Source: an uncultured bacterium
GTDB lineage: Bacteria; Actinomycetota; Coriobacteriia; Coriobacteriales; Coriobacteriaceae
DNA: 7,061 nt
Direction of reading: 5' to 3'
Assembly: GCA_905215765.1 (NCBI GenBank)
Contig: CAJMRP010000103.1
Span: 1 to 7,061, forward strand
The translations under genes and the position numbers were made by a program. This document shows, one piece after another, positions 1 to 6,875 of this stretch (position 1 is the stretch's first letter; each line of letters starts with the position of its first letter). A model generated the notes under the pieces. The model was given only the letters and a program-made list of their open reading frames with translations, was not told the DNA's origin and searched no databases.

Positions 1-2
1 TT

Positions 3-185
3 CATTTGACGCCTCCTCTCTGCAGGTCGATTGTCATATCCGGTCGAGCCGTGCGCCGCGCCGCCGGCATCGAGCTTTCGGCCGCGCTTGCCCGCGAGCT
101 CGAGTGCGTGCAGATCCCTAAGTTTGCCACGGACGAGTATTCCTGCCGCCGCGTGCCCGGCGTCGATTCTAACGAGGTGCGCTAA
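3..185 (+). CDS. C-terminal fragment of an unidentified protein upstream of the Mo hydroxylase
   Basis: This frame is open from the window edge to the TAA at 183-185, giving about 60 residues that end in VPGVDSNEVR. The TAA overlaps the ATG of the next gene as TAATG, a layout typical of translationally coupled operon genes. From about position 48 onward the third codon positions are mostly G or C, like the neighbours; the first 15 codons are less biased. I do not recognise the family. In E. coli the gene before xdhD is ygfM, which encodes the FAD subunit, so that partner is a natural candidate by position. However, the visible C-terminus does not resemble the FAD-subunit C-terminus I remember, so I do not assign it. 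The 5' part of the gene lies outside the window. Confidence is moderate that it is coding and nil for function. Confidence 0.5.
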   Translation, partial: HLTPPLCRSIVISGRAVRRAAGIELSAALARELECVQIPKFATDEYSCRRVPGVDSNEVR

Positions 186-3016
186 TGGCTGCCAAACTCA
201 TCGATCTTTCCTTTACGCTCAACGGCCGCAAGGTCAAGGTTCAGATTGCCCCCGACACCATGCTCTTTGCGCTTCTGCGCGAGCAGGGTTGCGCGTCGGT
301 GCGCTGTGCCTGCGAGACCACCAACTGCGGCCTGTGCACGGTATGGCTCGACGGCGATCCGGTGCTGAGTTGCTCGGTTCCCGCCGCCCGTGTTGAGGGC
401 CGCACCATCACCACGCTTGAGGGCCTTAAGGCCGAGTCCGAGGCGCTTGCCCGCGCTATGGCAGCCGAAGGCGCCGAGCAGTGCGGTTTTTGCGCCCCCG
501 GCCTTATCATGAACGTGCTGGCGCTTGCCCGCGCCGCCAAGGAGGACCCGAGCCTCGTCGCCACGCGCGAGGAGCTCTCTCGCCAGCTCGCCGGCAACCT
601 CTGCCGTTGCAGCGGCTACGAGAGTCAGCTGCGCGCCATCGTCCGCTTTCTCAATGAGTCCGGCGTGCAGGTGGGCTTTGAGATGCCCGAGCTGCCGGTC
701 AACGACACCAGCTGCGACGGTGTCTCCTACAAGCAGATCACTCACAAGCAGCCCAAGAAGGACTCGAAGGCCCTGCTCGAGGGTCGTCCCGTCTACACGG
801 GTGACCTTGTGCCCGCCGGCGCCCTGATCGTCAAGCTCAAGCGCAGCCCCTATGCCCGTGCCAAGATCCGCTCCATCGACACGTCTCGCGCCCTGAAGGT
901 GCCCGGCGTCGTGGGCGTCTACACCTACGAGGACGTGCCCAAGCGTCGCTTCACCATCGCCGGCCAGAGCTATCCGCAGCCGAGTCCCTACGACCGCCTG
1001 ATCCTCGAGAACCTCGTGCGCTATCAAAACGAGGAGGTGGCGATCGTCGCCGCCGAGACCGAGGAAGCCGCCGACAAGGCACTCAAGCTCATCAAGGTCG
1101 ACTACGAGGTGCTTGAGCCCCTGCTCGACTTTACCCAGGCACTCGATAACGACATCGTGGTCCACCCCGAGGGCGACGTGACCTTTATGTTCCCGCAGGG
1201 CGGCGACGTTGCTCGCAACCTGGTGTGCAGCGGTACCAGCGATTATGGCGACCTGGACGAGGCCTTCGCCCAGAGCGACATCGTCTTTGAGCGCACTTAC
1301 ACCAGCCAGGCCACGCAGACCGCGCCCATGGAGACCTTCCGCGCCTTCGCGACGACCGACGCGTTCGGCCGCATCTCGGTGACCACCTCTACGCAGGTGC
1401 CCTTCCACGTGCGCCGTATGGTCGCGCAGTCGCTCGACATTCCGCAGTCGCAGGTGCAGGTCATTAAGCCGCGCATCGGTGGCGGCTTTGGCTCCAAGCA
1501 GACGGGCTGCTGCGAGATCTTCGTGGCGTTCGTGACCCAGCAGACTGGCCGTCCGAGCTATTGCTGCTACACCCGTGAGGAGACCATCACCGCGGGCAAC
1601 TCGCGCCACCAGATGCAGATGACCGTCAAGCTGGGCGCCATGAACGACGGCACCATCACGGCCATCGACTTGCACACGCTGTCCAACGCCGGCGCGTACG
1701 GCGAGCACGCCACCACGACGATCGGCCTGTCGGGCCACAAGAGCCTGCCCATCTACAACCATGTGAAGGCGAGCCGCTTTAGGTGGGACGCCGTCTACAC
1801 CAATACCAACCGCGGCGGCGCGTATCGTGGCTACGGTGCCACCCAGGGCCAGTTTGCCGTGGAGAGCGCCGTCAACGAGCTCGCCGACATGCTGCACATG
1901 GACCCCGCCGACCTGCGCCTTAAGAACATCGTGCGTGAGGGCGAGACCATGCCGCAGTACTACAACGAGAAGCTCAACGCCTGCGCGCTCGACCGCTGCC
2001 TGCTGCGTGCGATGGACATGATCGGTTGGCGCGACAAGCCGCTGGCCGTGGACCTGGGCGACCGCGTGCGCGCCCTGGGCTGCGCGCTCACCATGCAGGG
2101 CTCGGGTATCTCCAACGTGGACATCGCCGGCATCGACATGCGCCTGGAAGAGGACGGCTTCATTACCATCGGCACCGGCGCCACCGATAACGGCATGGGT
2201 GTCGACACGATCCTGGCGCAGATTGCTGCCGAGGAGCTGGGCGTGGAGAGCTCGCTCATCGTGGTGCGCGGCGTGGACACCGATGTGTCGCCGTTCGACG
2301 CCGGCTCGTACGCGAGCTCGGGTACCTACGTGACGGGCCTGGCAGCCAAGAACGCCGCGACCGAGCTGCGCGAGAAGATTTGCGCCAAGGCCGCCGAGAT
2401 GTGGGACGTTGACGCCACCGACGTGGTATTCGATGGCCAGTACGTGCGCCTGTCCGACGAGCGCGCCGCTCGCGAGCGCGGTCGCTACCTTACGCTGCGC
2501 GACTTTGCCAACCTGTGTGTCAAGAACATCGAGGGTGGCGACGCGCTGACCTCGCACGCCTCTGCCTGCCTGCCCGTTTCGCCTCCGCCGTTTATGGCCG
2601 GTATTGCCGAGGTCGAGGTCGACAAGGCCACTGGCAAGGTGACCGTGGTGGATTACGCCGCTGCCGTTGACTGCGGCACCGTGATCAACGAGGCGCTCGC
2701 GCGCGTCCAGGCCGAGGGCGGCATTGCCCAGGGCATTGGCCACGCGCTCTACGAGATCGTCGAGCACGATGACCGCGGCCGCTTGCGCACCGGCAACTTT
2801 ATGAGCTACAAGCTGCCCACGCGCCTGGATATCGGCAGCATTCGCGTGGCCTTTGAGCCGAGCTTCGAGCCGACGGGTCCGTTTGGTGCCAAGTCGATCG
2901 GCGAGGTCGTCATCAACACGCCGCTCGCCGCCGTGGCCTCGGCCGTCGCACACGCCACCGGCCACCAGGTCCGCTCGCTGCCGATTACGCCGGAGAAAGC
3001 ACTGCTGGGGGAGTAG
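185..3016 (+). CDS. xdhD: Molybdopterin-dependent hydroxylase, fused [2Fe-2S] and Mo-binding subunit (XdhD/YgfN-like)
   Basis: The 943-residue protein belongs to the xanthine dehydrogenase superfamily, whose members hydroxylate a substrate carbon at a Mo-pterin centre with water as oxygen source. A plant-type [2Fe-2S] domain (about 1-75) has C43, C48, C51 and C63. A second helical [2Fe-2S] domain (about 76-160) has C100-x2-C103 and C140-x-C142. After a linker come the a/b hammerhead domain (about 195-305) and the two Mo-binding domains (about 330-930), with GGFGSKQ at 433-439, GAYRGYG at 545-551 and the catalytic base E907 in GAKSIGE. No FAD domain is present, so electrons must pass to a separate partner. 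Architecture, length and segments such as GQS-x-P-x-PSP and GPFGAKSI match E. coli XdhD (956 aa), which has been linked to purine catabolism and selenate reduction. The substrate here is unknown. The start is the ATG in TAATG, with GAGG at 174-177 seven nt upstream. It is likely cytoplasmic; I see no signal peptide. Confidence 0.93.
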   Translation: MAAKLIDLSFTLNGRKVKVQIAPDTMLFALLREQGCASVRCACETTNCGLCTVWLDGDPVLSCSVPAARVEGRTITTLEGLKAESEALARAMAAEGAEQCGFCAPGLIMNVLALARAAKEDPSLVATREELSRQLAGNLCRCSGYESQLRAIVRFLNESGVQVGFEMPELPVNDTSCDGVSYKQITHKQPKKDSKALLEGRPVYTGDLVPAGALIVKLKRSPYARAKIRSIDTSRALKVPGVVGVYTYEDVPKRRFTIAGQSYPQPSPYDRLILENLVRYQNEEVAIVAAETEEAADKALKLIKVDYEVLEPLLDFTQALDNDIVVHPEGDVTFMFPQGGDVARNLVCSGTSDYGDLDEAFAQSDIVFERTYTSQATQTAPMETFRAFATTDAFGRISVTTSTQVPFHVRRMVAQSLDIPQSQVQVIKPRIGGGFGSKQTGCCEIFVAFVTQQTGRPSYCCYTREETITAGNSRHQMQMTVKLGAMNDGTITAIDLHTLSNAGAYGEHATTTIGLSGHKSLPIYNHVKASRFRWDAVYTNTNRGGAYRGYGATQGQFAVESAVNELADMLHMDPADLRLKNIVREGETMPQYYNEKLNACALDRCLLRAMDMIGWRDKPLAVDLGDRVRALGCALTMQGSGISNVDIAGIDMRLEEDGFITIGTGATDNGMGVDTILAQIAAEELGVESSLIVVRGVDTDVSPFDAGSYASSGTYVTGLAAKNAATELREKICAKAAEMWDVDATDVVFDGQYVRLSDERAARERGRYLTLRDFANLCVKNIEGGDALTSHASACLPVSPPPFMAGIAEVEVDKATGKVTVVDYAAAVDCGTVINEALARVQAEGGIAQGIGHALYEIVEHDDRGRLRTGNFMSYKLPTRLDIGSIRVAFEPSFEPTGPFGAKSIGEVVINTPLAAVASAVAHATGHQVRSLPITPEKALLGE

Positions 3017-3045
3017 CGGGTCGGCGAACAACTCGTAATGGGCGG

Positions 3046-3069
3046 GGCGGGGCAACTCGCCCCGCCTTT
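3046..3069 (+). terminator. GC-rich hairpin after the Mo hydroxylase gene
   Basis: GGCGGGGC at 3046-3053 pairs perfectly with GCCCCGCC at 3059-3066 around the 5-nt loop AACTC, followed by TTT. It lies 29 nt after the xdhD stop and before the tRNA promoter, so it probably ends the hydroxylase operon. The U-run is only three long, so termination strength is uncertain. Confidence 0.72.
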
Positions 3070-3128
3070 CGCACTCGTGGTGAGGTCGTGAGCCTGTAAA
3101 AGGTGTGCGTGCGCTTGCCGTTCGTATC

Positions 3129-3137
3129 TGCTATCAT
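3129..3137 (+). promoter_or_regulatory. Extended -10 promoter for tRNA-Leu (and possibly tig)
   Basis: TGC followed by TATCAT (3132-3137) is an extended -10 element matching TATAAT at five of six bases. Initiation would fall near 3144, about 13 nt before the mature tRNA 5' end. No convincing -35 hexamer lies 16-18 nt upstream, which extended -10 promoters tolerate; TTGCCG at 3115-3120 is too close. The location and match are seen; activity is inferred. Confidence 0.55.
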
Positions 3138-3156
3138 TCCTAGTCTGTGCGCTCAT

Positions 3157-3240
3157 GCGGGCGTGGCGGAATTGGTAGACGCGCCAGATTTAGGTTCTGG
3201 TGGGATTCCCGTGAAGGTTCGAGTCCTTTCGCCCGCACCA
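3157..3240 (+). tRNA. tRNA-Leu (anticodon UAG), CCA encoded
   Basis: The 84-nt gene folds as a class II tRNA. The 7-bp acceptor stem pairs GCGGGCG (3157-3163) with CGCCCGC (3230-3236), followed by discriminator A3237 and an encoded CCA. The anticodon stem CCAGA (3184-3188) pairs with TCTGG (3196-3200) around loop TTTAGGT, which places anticodon TAG at 3191-3193. A long variable arm with GGG/CCC pairing (3202-3210) and a D-loop GGTAGAC fit leucine tRNAs. The T-arm pairs GAAGG with CCTTT around TTCGAGT, with one G-U pair. UAG reads CUA and, by wobble, other CUN leucine codons. Confidence 0.97.
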
Positions 3241-3319
3241 ACGCACCTGCGTCGGCTCCCGCCGTCGCGACTCTTTGTTGCATAAAGGTACCAGCACCTC
3301 AGATAAGCTGGGCAGTATG

Positions 3320-3325
3320 AGGAGG
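3320..3325 (+). promoter_or_regulatory. Shine-Dalgarno AGGAGG that sets the tig start
   Basis: This is a full AGGAGG. It lies 6 nt before TTG 3332 and 3 nt before GTG 3329, and inside the reading frame if ATG 3317 is used. The spacing favours TTG 3332 as the start. Confidence 0.75.
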
Positions 3326-3331
3326 AACGTG

Positions 3332-4630
3332 TTGAACATCACCGCTTCTGACGTCAAGGACGCCAAGCTCACCGCTACGGTCACCATCCCGGCCGCCGAC
3401 GTCGACGCCGCGATCAAGAAGGCCTACAAGGACACCGCCAAGAAGTACCGCTTCCCGGGCTTCCGCGCCGGCAAGGCTCCCCGTCCGGTCATCGACTCTG
3501 CTCTTGGCGCCGAGGCTACCCTCGCTCAGGCCACCAACGACCTGATCGCCGCCAACGAGCCCGTCGTCCTCAACGAGCTGGACATCGTCCCCACCAAGAG
3601 CGGTGACTACAAGGAGCTCGACCTCGCCAAGGATCACGAGGACTACACCTACACCGTCGAGTTCTCCCTGCGTCCTGCCGCTGAGCTCTCTTCCTTCGAC
3701 GCCGTTGAGATCGAGATGCCTCCCGCGGAGGTCACCGAGTCCGAGATCAACAACCAGGTCGAGATGCTCCTCAACTACCGTGCCACCTTCGAGGACGTCG
3801 AGGGTCGCGCCGTCGAGGCTGACGACTACGTGACCGTCGACCTCAAGGCCGTCGAGAACGCCGACAACTTCGCCGCCGAGGGCCGTATGCTCATCGCCGG
3901 TAGCGACAGCAACCCCAAGGAGTTCAACGAGGCCCTGATCGGTGCCAACGTCGACGACGTCAAGACCGTCACCTGGACTGACGAGGTCGAGGAGGGCGAG
4001 GAGGCCGAGACCCACACCGTCGAGGTCACCGTCAAGGGCATCAAGGTCCGCAACACCCCCGAGCTCACCGACGAGCTCGTCAAGTCCGACTTTGGCTTCG
4101 ACAGCATCGAGGCCATGCGCGACGCCATCAAGCTCGAGATCGAGCAGGACAAGGCTTCCCGCCTCCCGGCCGAGAAGGAGAACCGTTGCGTCTCCGCTCT
4201 CGCCGAGCGCCTGCAGCTCGACGAGATGGACGCCGACTACGAGCAGTCCGTCTTTGAGGAGCTTGGCCAGAACTTCCTGTCCAACCTCGCAGCCCGCGGC
4301 ATGACGCTGGACACCTGGCTGCCCGCTTCCGGTCTGACCATGGAGCAGTTTATCGGCGACCTGCACAAGCAGGCCAACGACGTTGCCCGTGAGTCCCTGG
4401 CTCTCGACGCCCTCGCCCGTGAGCTCAAGATCGAGGTCACCGAGGACGACATCAACGCCGAGTTCGACAAGGCCGGCGTCAAGGACGTCGAGGCTTCCAA
4501 GGCCGAGTTCATTGCCGATGGCCGCATGCCTGCCGTCCGCGAGTCCATCCGTCGCTCCAAGGCCGTCGATCACCTGGTCGAGAACGCCAAGGTGACCGAG
4601 GTCGACGAGACCGCCAAGGACGCCGAGTAA
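3332..4630 (+). CDS. tig: Trigger factor, ribosome-associated chaperone / peptidyl-prolyl isomerase
   Basis: Trigger factor docks at the ribosomal exit tunnel through protein L23 and shields nascent chains. With TTG 3332 as start the protein has 432 residues. The N-terminal ribosome-binding domain (about 1-115) carries the docking signature GFRAGK at 43-48, the same numbering as the E. coli GFRxGK motif, with no gap back to residue 1. The middle PPIase domain spans about 155-245 and the helical C-terminal chaperone domain follows to an acidic tail. The PPIase domain keeps the fold pattern (F198, LIG at 202-204) but lacks the usual FPxxY and LxGK stretch, which is replaced by an acidic segment at 217-226. 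Alternative in-frame starts are GTG 3329, ATG 3317 and TTG 3275; the Shine-Dalgarno and alignment favour 3332. Codon use is strongly biased (AAG, GAG, GTC, CTC), as expected for high expression. It lies 91 nt after the tRNA. Confidence 0.96.
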   Translation: MNITASDVKDAKLTATVTIPAADVDAAIKKAYKDTAKKYRFPGFRAGKAPRPVIDSALGAEATLAQATNDLIAANEPVVLNELDIVPTKSGDYKELDLAKDHEDYTYTVEFSLRPAAELSSFDAVEIEMPPAEVTESEINNQVEMLLNYRATFEDVEGRAVEADDYVTVDLKAVENADNFAAEGRMLIAGSDSNPKEFNEALIGANVDDVKTVTWTDEVEEGEEAETHTVEVTVKGIKVRNTPELTDELVKSDFGFDSIEAMRDAIKLEIEQDKASRLPAEKENRCVSALAERLQLDEMDADYEQSVFEELGQNFLSNLAARGMTLDTWLPASGLTMEQFIGDLHKQANDVARESLALDALARELKIEVTEDDINAEFDKAGVKDVEASKAEFIADGRMPAVRESIRRSKAVDHLVENAKVTEVDETAKDAE

Positions 4631-4706
4631 TTCTCGCCACCTTTTCCGCGAGCGCATGGATGCGCCCGTGATGGGGTAAAGTTATAAGCCGGTTATCCGG
4701 TTGCTT

Positions 4707-4754
4707 CGTACGGTGCCAGCCAATGCATAGCATGCGGGCACCGTACGTTTGTCT
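4707..4754 (+). terminator. Perfect 11-bp inverted repeat between tig and clpP, possible terminator or attenuator
   Basis: CGTACGGTGCC (4707-4717) pairs perfectly with GGCACCGTACG (4737-4747). The 19-nt loop can itself fold through GCAT/ATGC, and the 3' side is followed by TTTGTCT. It lies 76 nt after the tig stop and 45 nt before the clpP start. It could end tig transcription, reduce read-through into clpP, or act as a binding site. The U-run is short and interrupted, so the terminator reading is tentative. Confidence 0.5.
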
Positions 4755-4782
4755 AGAACCATTATTGGTCCGTAAGAGAAAT

Positions 4783-4786
4783 GGAG
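4783..4786 (+). promoter_or_regulatory. Shine-Dalgarno GGAG that sets the clpP start
   Basis: GGAG lies 6 nt before ATG 4793. The earlier in-frame ATGs at 4781 and 4787 have only weak or badly spaced purine runs upstream, so 4793 is preferred. Confidence 0.6.
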
Positions 4787-4792
4787 ATGCGT

Positions 4793-5413
4793 ATGATCGC
4801 TAAGTTCGATTCCGCCCTCGTGCCATACGTTATCGAGCAGACGCCGCGCGGCGAGCGCAGCTACGATATCTATTCGCGCCTGCTCAACGACCGCATCATC
4901 TTCTTGGGCGAGGAGATCAACTCCGTCAGCGCCAACCTGGTCGTTGCCCAGCTGCTGCATCTTGAGAGCCAGGATGCCGAGAAGGATATCTCGCTCTACA
5001 TCAATTCGCCCGGTGGCGAGGTCTACTCTGGCCTGGCGATTCTGGACACCATGAACTTCATTAAGCCGCAGGTCTCCACCATTTGCGTGGGTATGGCCGC
5101 GTCCATGGCCGCCGTGCTGCTTTCGGCCGGCGCCAAGGGCAAGCGCTTCTGCCTGCCGCACTCCAAGGTCATGATTCACCAGCCCAGCGGCGGTGCCCAG
5201 GGTCAGCAGACCGAGATCGAGATCGTGGCCGAGGAGATCAAGAAGACCCGCCGCGAGCTCAACCAGATCCTGTCCGACGCCTCGGGCCAGCCGATCGAGA
5301 AGGTCCAGGCCGATACCGAGCGCGACAACTACCTGACCGCTGCCGAGGCCCTCGACTACGGTCTGATCGACCGTATCGTCACCTCGCGCGACCTCGCCGC
5401 GAAGGATGCCTAG
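4793..5413 (+). CDS. clpP: ATP-dependent Clp protease proteolytic subunit ClpP
   Basis: ClpP is the self-compartmentalised serine protease that degrades polypeptides fed in by Clp ATPases, here presumably ClpX. From ATG 4793 the protein has 206 residues, a usual length. The catalytic triad is S104 (in GMAASMA), H129 (in MIHQP) and D178 (in ERDNY); the intervals of 25 and 49 residues equal those of E. coli ClpP. The N-terminal LVPYVIEQTPRGERSYDIYS block and the NSPGG motif that lines the active site are intact. ATGs at 4781 and 4787 are possible alternatives. The stop lies beside the clpX start (1-nt gap if clpX begins at 5415), so the two are co-transcribed. No convincing sigma-70 promoter or CIRCE- or CtsR-type operator was seen in the 162 nt before it; tig read-through past the 4707 hairpin is possible. 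No frame or active-site defect was seen. Confidence 0.97.
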   Translation: MIAKFDSALVPYVIEQTPRGERSYDIYSRLLNDRIIFLGEEINSVSANLVVAQLLHLESQDAEKDISLYINSPGGEVYSGLAILDTMNFIKPQVSTICVGMAASMAAVLLSAGAKGKRFCLPHSKVMIHQPSGGAQGQQTEIEIVAEEIKKTRRELNQILSDASGQPIEKVQADTERDNYLTAAEALDYGLIDRIVTSRDLAAKDA

Positions 5414-5414
5414 G

Positions 5415-6827
5415 ATGGCAGGTAACATGCAGGACAACTTTGACGAGAACGGCAACCCCATCCGCTGCTCCTTCTGCGGAAAAGAGCAGGGCCAGGTCCG
5501 TCGTCTCGTAAAGGGCCCGACCAATATCTTTATCTGTGACGAGTGCGTCGCCGCCTGCTCCGAGATCCTTGAGGAGTCGCTGGCTTCGGACTTTATGGAC
5601 GCCGCCCGCAACGGCAATCTCCCGGGTTTCCTCAACGACCACGGCCAGGCTACGTCCCAGCCCGCCGTTGACCCCGAGGCCGAGGGCTTTGAGCTCGAGG
5701 ACGACCGCCAGGTCATCGCACACGTGCCGACGCCGCACGAGATCTATGACGAGCTTTCGGCCTATGTCATGGGTCAAGAGGACGCCAAACGCGCCATGTC
5801 GGTTGCCGTGTACAACCATTACCGTCGCGTGATCGAGGGCGGTGCCGCGGTGTCCGCCTTTGACGAAGCATCGGGCATGGGCGCCCAGTTTGACGATGAC
5901 ATGGACGAGGTGGAGCTCGCCAAGTCCAATATTTTGCTGCTCGGCCCCACCGGTACCGGCAAGACGTTGCTGGCCCAGACGCTCGCACGCATCCTCGAGG
6001 TGCCGTTTGCCATCGCCGACGCCACCGCGCTCACCGAGGCCGGTTACGTGGGCGAGGACGTGGAGAACATCCTACTCAAGCTCATCAACGCCGCCGATGG
6101 CGATATCGAGCGCGCGCAGGTGGGCATCATCTACGTGGACGAGATCGATAAGATCGCCCGCAAGGCCGAGAACCTCTCCATCACCCGCGATGTTTCGGGC
6201 GAGGGCGTTCAGCAGGCGCTGCTTAAGATTCTTGAGGGCGCGGTGGCCAGCGTTCCGCCCACCGGCGGCCGCAAGCATCCCCAGCAGGAGCTGCTGCAGA
6301 TCGACACGACCAACATCCTGTTCATCTGCGGTGGCGCCTTTGTGGGCCTGGACAAGATCATCGCCGACCGCGTGGGCAACAAGGGCGTGGGCTTTAACTC
6401 CGAGATTGCCGGCCCCACCTCGGTCGACGAGAACGACCTGCTGCGTCAGGTGCTCCCGCAGGACCTCAACGCCTTTGGCATGATCCCCGAGTTTGTGGGA
6501 CGTACGCCCGTCGTCACCCAGACGCAGGCGCTTGACGAGGACGACCTGGTGTCGATCCTGACCGAGCCCAAGAACGCCGTGGTGCGTCAATACCGTAAGA
6601 TGTTCCAGCTCGAGGACGTTGAGCTTGAGTTTGAGGACGCCGCCCTGCACGAGATCGCCCGCATGGCGCTCGCCCGCAAGACCGGCGCCCGCGGCCTGCG
6701 CTCCATCTGCGAGGACGTTCTGCAGCAGACGATGTTCGACCTGCCCAGCGAGGAGGGCGTTTCCAAGGTCATCGTGACCGAAGCCTCCGTAAAGGGTGAA
6801 GAACAGCCCCAGCGCATCTACGGGTAA
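5415..6827 (+). CDS. clpX: ATP-dependent Clp protease ATP-binding subunit ClpX
   Basis: ClpX is the AAA+ unfoldase that recognises tagged proteins and threads them into ClpP. From ATG 5415 it has 470 residues, longer than the 424 of E. coli. The zinc-binding domain has C18, C21, C41 and C44. The AAA+ core shows Walker A GPTGTGKT (177-184), pore loop GYVG (210-213), Walker B with D242 and E243, RKH loop (286-288), ClpP-docking tripeptide VGF (325-327, where E. coli has IGF), arginine finger R363 and sensor-2 R426 in GARGLR. Extra length comes from an acidic linker (about 57-103) and an insertion before Walker A (about 142-165). AAGGA at 5402-5406 precedes ATG 5415 by 8 nt; ATG 5406, overlapping clpP by 8 nt, and ATG 5427 are alternatives. 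Pairing with clpP implies coupled expression and one ClpXP machine. Confidence 0.97.
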   Translation: MAGNMQDNFDENGNPIRCSFCGKEQGQVRRLVKGPTNIFICDECVAACSEILEESLASDFMDAARNGNLPGFLNDHGQATSQPAVDPEAEGFELEDDRQVIAHVPTPHEIYDELSAYVMGQEDAKRAMSVAVYNHYRRVIEGGAAVSAFDEASGMGAQFDDDMDEVELAKSNILLLGPTGTGKTLLAQTLARILEVPFAIADATALTEAGYVGEDVENILLKLINAADGDIERAQVGIIYVDEIDKIARKAENLSITRDVSGEGVQQALLKILEGAVASVPPTGGRKHPQQELLQIDTTNILFICGGAFVGLDKIIADRVGNKGVGFNSEIAGPTSVDENDLLRQVLPQDLNAFGMIPEFVGRTPVVTQTQALDEDDLVSILTEPKNAVVRQYRKMFQLEDVELEFEDAALHEIARMALARKTGARGLRSICEDVLQQTMFDLPSEEGVSKVIVTEASVKGEEQPQRIYG

Positions 6828-6839
6828 ATAGCTTGAATC

Positions 6840-6875
6840 CAGGCCCCGCGGCAACCACCGCGGGGCCTGCCATTT
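6840..6875 (+). terminator. Strong GC hairpin after clpX
   Basis: A perfect 12-bp stem pairs CAGGCCCCGCGG (6840-6851) with CCGCGGGGCCTG (6858-6869) around loop CAACCA, 12 nt after the clpX stop. It is followed by CCATTT rather than a long U-run. The position and stem strength make it the likely end of the clpP-clpX transcript. Confidence 0.75.

Noticed and set aside
31..396. 121-codon + strand frame from ATT 31
   Set aside because: It has Ser/Ala/Arg-rich composition and overlaps the coupled partial gene and the [2Fe-2S] domain of the hydroxylase out of frame.
182..3055. 957-codon open frame on the minus strand opposite the Mo hydroxylase
   Set aside because: Its composition is Ala/Gly/Val/Leu/His-rich with no recognisable domain. 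Long antisense open frames are expected opposite GC-rich genes with G/C third positions, and the + strand frame carries clear family motifs.
3115..3137. TTGCCG and TATCAT as a standard -35/-10 pair before the tRNA
   Set aside because: The spacing is only 11 nt; the extended -10 reading fits better.
3299..4657. 452-codon minus-strand frame opposite tig
   Set aside because: It is a low-complexity Leu/Gly/Val/Asp-rich shadow created by the biased codon use of tig; no domain is seen.
4652..4665. Small hairpin GCGCA-TGGA-TGCGC after tig as a terminator
   Set aside because: The stem is only 5 bp and no U-run follows, so it is weaker than the inverted repeat at 4707-4747.
4683..4688. TATAAG as a clpP -10 element
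   Set aside because: It matches five of six bases, but no -35-like hexamer is at the right distance and no TG extension is present, and the 4707 hairpin would lie in the transcript.
4682..5716. 344-codon minus-strand frame across clpP and the start of clpX
   Set aside because: It is a shadow frame spanning two real genes, with no motif and no ribosome-binding context.
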